NCBI RefSeq assembly: GCF_051622035.1
Contig: NC_135360.1
Location: 3,221,501-3,285,500, forward strand
Origin: Arctopsyche grandis
Lineage: Eukaryota > Arthropoda > Insecta > Trichoptera > Hydropsychidae
Length of the DNA stretch: 64,000 nt
Direction: 5' to 3'
Shown: one piece after another, positions 11,755-21,979 of the stretch
Layout: each line of letters begins with the position of its first letter
Position numbering within the stretch: the first letter of the stretch is position 1
Notes under the pieces: generated by a model
Databases searched by the model: none
Seen by the model: only the letters and a program-made list of their open reading frames with translations
What the model was told of the DNA's origin: nothing
Made by a program: the position numbers and the translations under genes

Positions 11755-12096
11755 TATTTTTTACAGTAAAATCATTTACTGTAAGGTGAGATTTTTCAGA
11801 AGATGATTCTAAACAAACTTCACATTTATGTGGCTTTTTCTTCCCCAATGTGAATAAGCATGTTCATACGAAGGAAAAACTTTATAACGAATGATTTTAG
11901 ATAAAGAATACATTTCTACAGTTGTTCTACAGAGTGGGATTCCATATGTTTCGAAAGGCAATATCTACGACTAAATGATTTTGAAAAAACGTCACATTCA
12001 AGCGTCTTTGCCTCAATATGAAGTTTCATATGTGCATCCATATATTGTTGGCTCTTTACTGATTTTGAACAAATATTACATTTGAACAGTTTTTCA
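11755..12096 (-). pseudogene. Decayed finger tail of gene C
   Basis: Plus-strand finger signatures continue past the gene C stop: TTGAACAAATATTACATTTGAA near 12063, GCCTCAATATGAAGTTTCATA near 12010, and weaker copies at 11810-11900. Frames are broken. They are the fingers lost after the 2-bp deletion that ends gene C. Confidence 0.75.
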
Positions 12097-13962
12097 TCAG
12101 TGACATTTCAAATGTCTCATAAGGGCAAATTTGTGAAGGAATGATTTTAAACAAATGACACATTTGTATGGCTTAACCCCAGTATGAATACGCGAGTGTA
12201 CAACGAGACAAGATTTGCGAGAAAATGATTTTGAACAAAAATCGCATTTGAACAGTTTATCTCCCGAGTGGCATTCCATATGTTTCTTAAGTTGATATTG
12301 TAAAGCAAATGATTTTAAACAAACGTCACATTTGTGTGGCTTTACCACAGTATGAATGCTCATATGTACTACGAGACTACATTTGTGAGAAAATGATTTT
12401 GAACAAATATCACACTTGAACGGTTTTTCTTTAGAGTGACATCTCATATGTCTCATAAGGGCAAATTGTCGAACGAATGATTTTAAACAAATGTCACATT
12501 TATGTGACTTGTCTACTGTATGCGAGTTCAAATGCTTTAAAAGTAAATATTTAGAAGCGAATGATTCTGGACAAAATTTACATTTAAGCGGCTTTACCCC
12601 AGTATGAACATTCATATGATCATTGATATGTTCTTTCCTTTTAAATGATTTTAAACAAATATCACATTGGAAGGGTCTTTCTTCAGAGTGACATTTCAAA
12701 TGTCTCATGAGGATACTTTTTCGAAAGAATGATTTTAAACAAACGTCACATTTGTGTGATTTAGCCTTAGTATGACTTTTCATGTGTACAGTGAGGTCAG
12801 ATTTGCAAAGAAATAATTTTAGACAAATATCACACTTGTCGTCTACAAGATGGGATTTCAAATGCTTTAAAAGTAAATATTTAGAACCCAATGATTCTAA
12901 ACAGAAGTCACATTTGAGTGAATTCGCCTTAATATGAATATTCATATGAACATCGAAGTATTGCTTCATTGTAAATGATTTTGAACAAATATCACATTTA
13001 AACGGTTTTTCTTCAGAGTGACAGTTCAAATGTCTCTTAAGGATACTTTTTCGAAAGAATGATTTTAAACAAATGTCACATTTGTGTGACTTAACCCCAG
13101 TATGATATCTCATGTGAACATTAAGATTAGATTTGTGAGAATATGATTTTGGACAAACGTCACATTTGTATGGCTTTATCCCAGTATGAACAAGCATATG
13201 TGAAGTGAGGTAAGATTTTCTAAAGAATAATTTAAAACAAATATCGCACTTGTGTAGCTTTTTCTCAGTATGAAGAATCATGTGTGAACCGAGGTAATTT
13301 TTCGTTGTATATGATTTTGAACAAACGTCACACGTGTAGAGCTTTTTTCGAGAAACAGATGTTGTATGTAACATTTCTGTTATCGTGTTATCGTTCGTAG
13401 TAACTTTTCCTTTGTGTATCTAAAAAATAAATCAATTATAGAATTTAACGTTTAACATTTGTATAGATGTGAATTTATATTTTCGATTAATTAAGTTTTG
13501 CCTAGAATTGTTCAAAGCCACTTGAATCCCATTTACTTACTTCACCATCGTCTGCTGGACTAGAAATGTTGGGTGGCAAATTACTAGCTGACTCATCTTC
13601 CCATATTAAATCATCCAGCAAAACCTCCTCCGGCTTGATATTCAAAGATTCGACGAATCTCGCCCTTGACGTTTCGTCACTCCAAAGACAAGCGTTTCGA
13701 AAGCTGTTGAGCAATTCCAGATTGTTGACACACGAATGGCATATCATATCTGGCAGATGGTCACCTTTCTTAACCTGCAAATGAGAATAGTATTGACGAT
13801 TACAAGGACTGAATAACTAAGAATAGTAATCAATAAAGTGTGACTGACCTGCAGTTGACAGCAGGTCCTTATGTGTTGCACCAAACGCGCTGGACGTGAA
13901 TCGTCATGGATGCAGACGAAAGCCTCTGCTGGCGCAGAGAACAAGCATAGTCTGCACTCCAT
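12097..13962 (-). CDS. ZAD C2H2 zinc-finger gene C, 15 fingers, frameshift end
   Basis: Exon 1 is 13962-13849 (MECRLCLFSAPAEAF to CCQLQ). Exon 2 is 13774-13541 (78 codons, VKKGDHLPDMICHSC). Exon 3 is 13419-12097. Introns are phase 0 with GTCAGT and GTAAGT donors. Predicted protein is about 556 residues. Exon 3 begins IHKGKVTTNDN and carries 15 fingers, from YTCDVCSKS to YKCVICLKS. One linker is shortened (HLVDDKCDIC), which may change finger spacing on DNA. The frame stops right after the last finger (HLKCH). Compared with equivalent linkers in this gene (CACTCTGAAGAAAAAC), two bases are missing (CACTGATGAAAAAC), and this makes TGA the next codon. The likely role is sequence-specific transcription control with ZAD-mediated pairing; targets are unknown. 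Confidence 0.9.
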
Positions 13963-14335
13963 CTCTACTTGGGCAAGAGAAGCACCAACCCCAGGAGAAT
14001 GGACAATGGATACTTAAGCAGTTACAGGCGTTTTAGATGTTCAGAGTCAATTGAGGGACTTAGACACGCATATAGTGCTGACGATCGGCTCGAGTAGGGC
14101 TGTCAAATAAATGGGCGACAAAATAATATGTAGATCAAATACACTGCTCACTGACAACTCCGCACATGGATCCTGGAATCACCCCAAACATTAAAGTTCT
14201 TAATTCACGCCAAGGGAAAGTTCGCCTGCCCACAAAGCAGCACCGACTGGAGGTTTTTCGGGGCCCTGGGGGTTATAGGTGGGGCCCTTAATTCTCAAAA
14301 AAAAATGTATATATACATATATAAATTATTAAATA
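13963..14335. other. 5' flank of gene C
   Basis: Just upstream of the ATG, the minus strand has GGTTGGTGCTTCTCTTGCC, the leader motif shared with other ZAD loci. Beyond that I see no gene. Confidence 0.5.
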
Positions 14336-14339
14336 GGAC

Positions 14340-14650
14340 GCGGGAAGGTGTATTGATTGTGTCCTATAGAAACACGTGTGTTTGGAAGAGGATCTTTATT
14401 GCTCAATTAATACAGGTGTGTTTGTTGGTATCCTGAAGCTCACTGGCATCCAGAGACAATGGCATTGTCACAATGCCCTGGTTTATATTGTAGGAATATA
14501 GCACGACTTGTGCTATTACGAATCAAAACCAGTGATCTCATCATCGATCCTGACAAACATGTATAACGCAAGGGCAACGTCCCCTTCGACCATTCCAGAA
14601 GAAAGTGTTCATCGCTCGATCGTAAAACGAATGAAACCCAACAGTGATGT
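14340..14650 (+). mobile_element. Older LTR remnant hosting the BEL element (left part)
   Basis: The segment from about 14488 to 14650 (TTGTAGGAATATAGCACGAC through AACCCAACAGTGATGT) is closely similar to 35507-35673, the 5' part of a solo LTR that starts TGTAGGAATCTA. The young BEL/Pao element interrupts it after GATGT. The 14340-14420 part contains the reverse of an LTR 3' end (AGAGGATCTTTATT). It is a degenerate, composite remnant. Confidence 0.6.
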
Positions 14651-15319
14651 TGTTCCGACCAAGTCTTCATGGTCAGCTTTCGTGGCGTTACGACCAAAGG
14701 AGCCGTTTTGGAGGGAGATCGGCGCCGAGCGCGCGTCCCCGCCTGCTATTTCGTTTTCCGCGTCGGTCGAGTGAACATCTCTGTTCGCTACCGAGTTGGT
14801 TCCCACCACCGAGTCCCGATCAGCTCAGCCTTGATCGGCAGACGATACTGGAAGTACAGCTTCAGTATACGTCCGGTGAGAAGTGAGGAATTCCTGGTCT
14901 CTCTTCGTCGAAGTCAGATCACGTAGCCACGTGGTTGAGTGAGGTTATCATAACCTCTTGAACACGTGCGCGCTAATTTCAAGTCGGACTCCCCCCCCCC
15001 CCCCCTTTTTTCTGTCCCCCCTGCTTGATATCTGTATATACATATATATATAAAATACAGTCACCATACAAACAGAATTATAACCTGTTTTCATTACTAT
15101 TCAATTTCCCGCCTTTGTCCCGTATCACCCTCACTTACGCACACTGTACGAGAGAGAGAGAGATATACATCGAGCCGAGCCGACAGCAGCAGAGACCAGA
15201 CCGCAGACGACGACCTGTAGATCCCTTGGAGGAAACCAGCCCCGCCCACGCTTACCACGAGCTTCTACGAAACCGACTTCCGGGGTGCTCTCGAGTTGAA
15301 CATCCCTGGAGTCTGTACA
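14651..15319 (+). repeat. BEL/Pao 5' LTR
   Basis: 669 bp, TG...CA ends. It contains a poly-C run near 14989-15005, and AATAC-rich sequence at 15030-15060. Near-identical to the 3' LTR. Confidence 0.95.
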
Positions 15320-15321
15320 TT

Positions 15322-15339
15322 TGGTCCTTCGAAAGAGCC
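15322..15339 (+). promoter_or_regulatory. BEL/Pao primer-binding site
   Basis: TGGTCCTTCGAAAGAGCC lies 2 bp after the 5' LTR. The TGG start is complementary to the CCA tail of a tRNA, as expected for a minus-strand primer site. I do not assign the tRNA. Confidence 0.7.
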
Positions 15340-15470
15340 GGATTTCTTCCAGAGCTGGTCTGTCAACGTCGTCTAATCTAGGTTGGTCGTAATTAGCATT
15401 TTTCTGTTGTTGTTGTGATTTATGGTCGCCATTTTGTTTCTTTTCCCGTGTCCATTGTTTATTTTTTGTC

Positions 15471-17768
15471 GTGTCCAAAATGGAAGCACTTCGGAATACG
15501 CGGAAAAGCATTCGCGCTCGGTTAACGAGAAATGCGAACCATTTGGAGGGGGATCTGAGTATTTCCATGCTCCAAATCAGACTCGAGATAATTAAACCTC
15601 TGTTGTCTGATTTCGAATCGGTCCAAGCTCAGATTGACGAGCTGGACGAAGCGGAGGCTCGGGCCTCCGAGTCCGTCATTGACGAGTTCGAGACGGAATA
15701 CTTAATCGCCCTCGAACGATGTATGGAAATGCTCAGATTGCGGGAGCTGCAACTGAGCGCGTCGCCGGTAGGTGGCGCTGCCGTCACGATTTCCGCTGTA
15801 TCGCAATCAAATTCGGCAATAAAATTGCCCCGTTTGGAGTTGCCCACCTTCGAAGGCAACGTCCAAAATTGGGCCCTTTTCTCACAACGCTTCTTGGTCG
15901 CTATGGCCGGCGAAACTTCTCAACTCGCCCGTTTCCAATACTTGTTGGCAGTCCTAAAAGGAGAACCCAATCGCGTAGTCAGTGGCTTAGAGTTATCTGA
16001 TGATTCCTTCTCCCGCGCTTGGTCCATTCTGGAGCAGCGCTACAACAATAAAAAAATTGTTGTTCAGTCCCACATTCGCGCAATATTGGACGCGGAACAA
16101 ATTGCGTCCAATAGTTACGCAAGTTTGCATCGCTGCATAGACGATTTTAACATGCACGTCCGTGCACTGGCCAACTTGGGCGTTCCGGTCGACACTTGGG
16201 ACGACATTTTGGTCATGTGCATCACTAGGAAGCTCGATCGATACACGGTTCGACAATGGGAGCTTCAAGCGCCAAAACATGAGGAGTGCACATTCCACAA
16301 ACTCATCGAATTTCTGACGCTTCAGTGCCAATCGATGGCAAATGCCGACTTCGTCTTAAAAGGCGAGTCGAATCCTCGACCAAGAACCATTACGGATCCG
16401 AAGGCAGCAGTTCTGCATGTGAGGAGGGAACGCCCCTCCTGCATCAGTTGCAGCGGAAGTCATTCTCTGCTAGCCTGTCCATCATTCCGCCAAATGAGCG
16501 GTGATGAGCGTAGGTCGAACGCCATAAAACGTCGACTATGTCTCAACTGCTTGAGACCAGGGCACATAGTTCACGCGTGCCAAACAAAGCAGAGATGCTT
16601 CAAATGCGGTCATGCCCATCACACCATGTTGCATGACTCAACTCCATACCAAACTTCGCCTTCAAATAAGGCCAAACATTATCGGAGCCCCAAGAAATCA
16701 GAGAACGCCAAACCCGTAAAATCATCGTTGGTTTTACACTCGGTGAGACGCGTATCGCCTTCTCACGCCCGAACTGTCCTGTTATCCACCGTGGAAGTAC
16801 AAGTTCGCGGCGGAGATGGGCGTTCGCACAAGGTTCGAGCATTGTTAGATAACGGCTCCGAACTCAACCTCATCTCTGAAGACTTAAGAAGGCGACTCGC
16901 CTTAAAGTCGAAAAGGATGGACGTCAACCTGGTAGGAATAGGTTCAAATAGGACGTCCATTACTAGTGGCGCGGTAATTCGAATTCTACCGCGCATCCCC
17001 AATCAGGGCTCCAGTGTTGATCTCGATTGCGCAATCATGCCCGAGATCGCGAATCAACTTCCATCGCGCAACGTGTCCGAGATTCGGAGCCATTTGCCGC
17101 TTCATCTCCCACTTGCCGATCCGTCTTTCGATATTCCCGGTACAGTGGATATGGTGATAGGCAGCGACACCTATCATGCGATATTACGCAATGGCAAACG
17201 TACCATTTTAGTTCCCTCCAAGTCACGCGGTGACAGAGGAGGACGCATCGCGATGATGAATACAGCTTTCGGCTGGATATTGGGCGGCTCTCTAGAAGCG
17301 CCCACAGTTTCAAGCGATTCTCGGAATTGCCATCACACAACGGGTCGTGATCCGTTATCTTTTTTTGGCGCGAGACGTCCAGTCAAGACAGTTACGCGTC
17401 CCCTGGACGAATCGCGTATTTCCGCGGTACGAAGATTCCGCTTGCCGAAGCGCAATGTACCCGCGCCCTTTAACCCTCACATCTTTCGACCTTCCCAACC
17501 CAGCTCCCATAACTCCTGGCCAGTTCCTAGTTGGCGCACCACTAGTTGCGCAACAGCAGGAGGATCTGGTCGATCAGCCCGGAGCGAGGGTGCTACCACA
17601 CCAGCACATGCAGCAGCGGCCCCTGGCAGACAGGGGCACAGGAGTAGGTCCTACTACTCCTCCATCAGCAACACCAAGCGAGTCCGGCGAGTAGCTCGAC
17701 TGCCAGTCGAGCAACAGTCGGTTAATTTGTGCAACGGAGTGGCGAACGTTCATAACGTCCCACATTAA
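15471..17768 (+). pseudogene. BEL/Pao gag-protease polyprotein with deleted pol
   Basis: A 765-codon frame. Residues 1-300 match the BEL/Pao gag region (DUF1759-type: IKLPRLELPTFEG, then WALFSQRF). A zinc knuckle CLNCLRPGHIVHAC and a second CFKCGHAHHTMLH follow near residues 345-385. The aspartic protease motif is LLDNGSELNLIS (DNG where DSG/DTG is usual), with FGWILGG downstream. After about residue 605 the frame loses homology. Around 17490-17560 the neighbouring plus frame encodes PITPGQFLVGAPL, the end-of-integrase signature of this superfamily. So a large deletion, with a frame change, joined protease to the integrase tail. The product could still assemble as Gag, but would need enzymes from a complete relative. 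The start ATG at 15480 (EALRNTRKSIRARL) is an equally good choice. Confidence 0.85.
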
Positions 17769-18191
17769 AGTTGGCGCGTTGTTTGTATCTGTGTTGTGGA
17801 TTCAGTTTATGTGTTTTAACTTAAGTTTTTGAGTTGCTTTTCTTTTATGCTTCTCTTGTTGGTTTGATTGGTGCTTTGTAATAGAGCTATCAGGATAGAT
17901 TGGGACATATAACGATTGAACAATATTGTTACCTAGCATTGGTGTTGGTTATTTGTTGGTGTTTTGGTTGTTTGTTTGTCTATTTTTTGTTTGTTTCTTG
18001 CCGGCTTAGTCAGCTGCTTATGTAGGATGGGAAATTGACGATGGACTAATGTTATTTTGTTTGCTGACTGGGTTATTTTGTTGTGTCGTTTTTTTGTTAT
18101 TTTTTTGCTTATTTGCTTGGTTTTTGTGTATTTCATTAGTCGCTTGTGCACCATTAATTCTTATTTGTTTTGGAATTCGATCCTCTGACTT

Positions 18192-18206
18192 CCAACGGGG
18201 GGAGTA
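18192..18206 (+). promoter_or_regulatory. BEL/Pao polypurine tract
   Basis: CCAACGGGGGGAGTA lies immediately 5' of the 3' LTR. It is the expected plus-strand primer region for the element. Confidence 0.6.
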
Positions 18207-18872
18207 TGTTCCGACCAAGTCTTCATGGTCAGCTTTCGTGGCGTTACGACCAAAGGAGCCGTTTTGGAGGGAGATCGGCGCCGAGCGCGCGTCCCCGCCT
18301 GCTATTTCGTTTTCCGCGTCGGTCGAGTGAACATCTCTGTTCGCTACCGAGTTGGTTCCCACCACCGAGTCCCGATCAGCTCAGCCTTGATCGGCAGACG
18401 ATACTGGAAGTACAGCTTCAGTATACGTCCGGTGAGAAGTGAGGAATTCCTGGTCTCTCTTCGTCGAAGTCAGATCACGTAGCCACGTGGTTGAGTGAGG
18501 TTATCATAACCTCTTGAACACGTGCGCGCTAATTTCAAGTCGGACTCCCCCCCCCCCCTTTTTTCTGTCCCCCCTGCTTGATATCTGTATGTACATATAT
18601 ATATAAAATACAGTCACCATACAAACAGAATTATAACCTGTTTTCATTACTATTCAATTTCCCGCCTTTGTCCCGTATCACCCTCACTTACGCACACTGT
18701 ACGAGAGAGAGAGAGATATACATCGAGCCGAGCGGACAGCAGCAGAGACCAGACCGCAGACGACGACCTGTAGATCCCTTGGAGGAAACCAGCCCCGCCC
18801 ACGCTTACCACGAGCTTCTACGAAACCGACTTCCGGGGTGCTCTCGAGTTGAACATCCCTGGAGTCTGTACA
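18207..18872 (+). repeat. BEL/Pao 3' LTR
   Basis: 666 bp, begins TGTTCCGACC, ends TGTACA, followed by GATGT. Differs from the 5' LTR by the poly-C length near 18547-18560, one base near 18588 and one near 18733. Confidence 0.95.
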
Positions 18873-18877
18873 GATGT

Positions 18878-19829
18878 CATCCTGTTGGGTTCGGTAATGC
18901 CCGTAAGCCAGTTATCGCGTGAGTGAAATTTCGTGCGCGTAACACCGTTGAGTGAAAGGTCCGAGAGCCAGTTGTCGTGAGACCGTAGCTATATGGTTAG
19001 ATCATCATCTCGAGGGTTTCAATGCTTACGGCCCCGCGGAGATAGAGGGCCATAAATCGACAAAATAATTGTTCAACTTAAAACACGTTTTGCGGGAATG
19101 TAGGTCGTGAAAAACTATTTTGGTTTTCTTGAACCTAGGAAAATTATTAATATACCAAGTACAGTTGTTTGGAGGGTGATTTTTCAGAAGTACATAAATG
19201 TATATACCGAATTCATGCTATTTTTACAAGCCTCATGTTAGGTTGTTACTCTTCCGGTAACTGTGGCTAGTGTAGAAAGAACATTCAATAAATTAAAAAT
19301 AATTAAAGATTACAAAAAAAATTCGATCGGTCCAACCAGACTCAATGGCTACGTCCACACATTTTCGAATTTTCCATATCCAGTTCCCATATTGCAACCT
19401 GTGATCGTTATGAAACGTTAAACATAATATGTACATCAATATACAGTGATAAAAATAAACATAAAACGTAATAGTTATTAAATATAATAGATGATCTTAA
19501 AAACAATACAAGTAATGATAAAACCCATGTCAAAATAACAATTTTAGCCAGTTTCATACCTATGCACCGGAAGACAAAAAGGATTAGTAAAAACCTTTTT
19601 AGAGATAGTGCACTTAAGGGAAAAACCACAAGTTCCTTTTTTACGGGATATGATAGGTAAAGTACATTCAGTCTTAGTTCAACTTTCGTTTAAAACATTC
19701 ATCCGTTATTTGTTTCATTTCATTCCACATTTATCCGGCCTGTTTTTTTTTTATTGATTCGCGACTATTGAACTTATCTACTTGACTTCCCGCTACACAT
19801 CTACAACCTGGACCGCCCTTGGATTCATC
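18878..19829. other. Older LTR continuation and hAT debris
   Basis: 18878-19060 continues the interrupted older LTR region. At about 19250-19345 the plus strand keeps a hAT C-terminal fragment (PVTVASVERTFNKLKIIKDY, then SIGPTRLNG). The rest to 19829 is AT-rich with no gene. TTTCCATATCCAGTTCCC near 19373 is the arm of the hairpin family found at 36874 and 37511. Confidence 0.5.
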
Positions 19830-20755
19830 TAATGGTGCGTACGCACCAAGCCAACGAACGGCCGACAGGCCAATTTTTAAAACCAGTAGCGTACAAAATA
19901 TCGAATTAAAAATTAAATTTAAAAATTGAAATAAAATATCAAAATTAAAACTATTATTATTATATTAAAATTAAATTCAAGTATCAAAATAAAATTATAA
20001 TCATTATATTAAAATTAAATATTGTAAGTTAAAACAGAACATGCACAATTTAAATAAATTTTCGAGATTGACCTAAAATTAGATCATCAACAATCACATA
20101 CAGGTAATCCTCGATTTTTGTTTGTCGAAGATGTTTTGACTTACGAAGATACGCACTAAGATCGAAAAAAAATTAAAGAATTATTATTTTTACTTCCCCG
20201 TAATGCGCAGTTACTGAGAATATATCATGTATTAGTATGGGTGATCCAACGATTTTTGCTAACCCGGGGTGCTGTCGGTCACATCAAACGGATTTTTTTA
20301 TTTTTCAATTGTTTCTCTCGTCGAAATAAATCAAGTAATTAAATCATTTCAGAGGTAAAATTTATCGGATAATGTGTGATTATTAATTTTATTTCGACGA
20401 AAGAAAAAAAACCCTTTGACAAATCACCGACATCCGACACCGCGTTTTTTTATGAATTGTTTTTTTTTTATCGATCATCGATGGTAGAAATACAGTAACA
20501 TCTCGTGACGACTTTAACAATATTTTTTTTCGCTCGTAAGCAGAGAAATTATAATATTTCTCTGGTTTTAAATGCGTATCGTCGTAATTCAAAACATCAA
20601 CGATGATCTAATTTTAGCTCAATCTCGCTCTTTAGCTTGATTTTGATATTTAATTTCAATTTTAAAATTTAATTTTTATTTCGATATTTTGTACGCTACT
20701 GCTGGTTAAAAAGTTGGCCCAAAATCGTCGTTGGTTTAGTCCGTAAGCACCATTA
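19830..20755. mobile_element. Long foldback DNA element, TAATGGTGC ends
   Basis: Left end TAATGGTGCGTACGCACCAAG and right end (reverse) TAATGGTGCTTACGGACTAAA. The arms pair over at least 90 bp, including AGTAGCGTACAAAATATCGA on both sides. Weaker pairing continues toward the centre (CGAAGAT near 20130 with the CATCAACGATGA side near 20600). No transposase frame is present. The target duplication is unclear. It is probably a non-autonomous DNA transposon. Confidence 0.7.
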
Positions 20756-21420
20756 GAGAGTGCAGTAATTAAATAAATGTATGAATATATTTAATTTTTC
20801 TTTTAATTAATCATTTTGAGATTTTTTATGTTGATGTGGTATGTGAAATCTTAAAATTAATTAATAATGGGTATCCTATTAAGTTTCACGTGTTTTGAAA
20901 TTAAAAAATACACTTACCTTGAACCCAACAATGAAATATCATGATATCATAAATTCTATTAGCACAATGATACATTAAAATATTGGAATTTCATTCGTTT
21001 TAAACCATGAATTTCGTATAATCACGACATTTGCTACACTATACTATTATATTTAGAATATGATCGATTACATTTTTTTTTTTTTTATATTTTTAGTGAA
21101 GGGTGTCACAAAAGAAAACATCGAAAGTTTGGGATCATTTCACACTGCTGCCAGTAGCGGGATTTCAAAGCATGCTGCGAAGTGTAAATCAGAAATAGCT
21201 GTTCAAAATTCAAGTAAATCAGCACTAATAAAGTATCTTAAAACACATAATATATATCCAAATGGAAAACGAGAGTGACACGTCAATTAATTCGGTTTTT
21301 ATCGCCTTTTACATAATAAATAATTTAAAATCTGGAAGATTTTGATTTTGGCCCCGGACCTGACGGGCTTTCAAAATATTGGACCCGGATCTGTCGGTTT
21401 TTCAGAAACCCTAGTTAGGT
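20756..21420. other. AT-rich spacer with a short unassigned frame
   Basis: A plus-strand frame at 21096-21280 reads GVTKENIESLGSFHTAASS and SGISKHAAKCKSEIAV. Base composition there is less AT-skewed than its surroundings, so it may be transposase or exon debris. I cannot assign it to a family. Confidence 0.35.
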
Positions 21421-21579
21421 TAAGTTAAGGTTGGTCCTTTAAAAAACAGAAATTATATTTATAGAGAAAAAAAATACACAATGATTACAAATTAAACTTT
21501 ATTTGTACATTAACGACGATAAATATCTCTTAACCAAATCTTAAATGAATAAATATCTCTTAACCAAATCTTAAATGAA

Positions 21580-21752
21580 TAGGGCCAACCTTAACTTAAC
21601 ATAACCTATCCTGACCCTTAGATAAATAGGTGTTGACTGCTAAGATATATTTTTTTTGTGAAAGTATTGATGAAATAAAAAAAAAAGATATCTTAGCAGC
21701 CAACACCTATTATTCAAAGGTCAGGATAGGTTAGGTTAAGTTAAGGTTGGCC
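21580..21752. repeat. Hairpin repeat with TTAGGTTAAG arms
   Basis: GGCCAACCTTAACTTAACAT through GACTGCTAAGATATA (21582-21646) pairs with TATCTTAGCAGC through AAGTTAAGGTTGGCC (21688-21750). Arms are about 65 bp around a 40-bp T/A-rich loop. A third, direct, copy of one arm lies at 21415-21440, and a relic at 3040-3085. Confidence 0.8.
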
Positions 21753-21904
21753 CTATAAAAAACAAAAATTACATTTATAGCGAAAAAAAATACACAATAA
21801 TTAAATAGTCGACTGCGATTCAAAGGTAGACCGCATACTAAACTAGCACCCCTACTCCTAACTTATATTTTCAAATATAGATTTAAAAAATCCATACTTT
21901 TATT

Positions 21905-21979
21905 TCATTCTTTGATTGGTGGTGTTTAAATATGTAACGTAAGGTGAGATTTTTTAGTAAATGATTTTAAACAAACTTC
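21905..21979 (-). pseudogene. Last finger of gene D, cut off by nonsense
   Basis: The minus strand after the gene D stop reads EVCLKSFTKKSHLTLHI in the same frame, then stops. This is most of a finger, missing its first cysteine and second histidine. It is no longer translated. Confidence 0.75.

Larger units (their letters stand above)
14651..18872 (+). mobile_element. BEL/Pao LTR retrotransposon, internally deleted, 5-bp TSD
   Basis: Two long direct repeats bound the element, flanked by target duplication GATGT (14646-14650 and 18873-18877). Both LTRs begin TGTTCCGACC and end GGAGTCTGTACA. I found only two substitutions plus a poly-C length change between them, so the insertion is recent. 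A primer-binding site starts TGGTCCTTCGA at 15322. A purine-rich tract, AACGGGGGGAGTA, lies just before the 3' LTR. The interior is only 2.9 kb. It retains gag and protease but lacks reverse transcriptase, RNase H and most of integrase, so it cannot move alone. Confidence 0.95.

Noticed and set aside
14508-15381. Short arginine-rich frames in the BEL LTR and leader
   Set aside because: They lie in LTR sequence upstream of gag and repeat in the 3' LTR; no protein family is recognisable.
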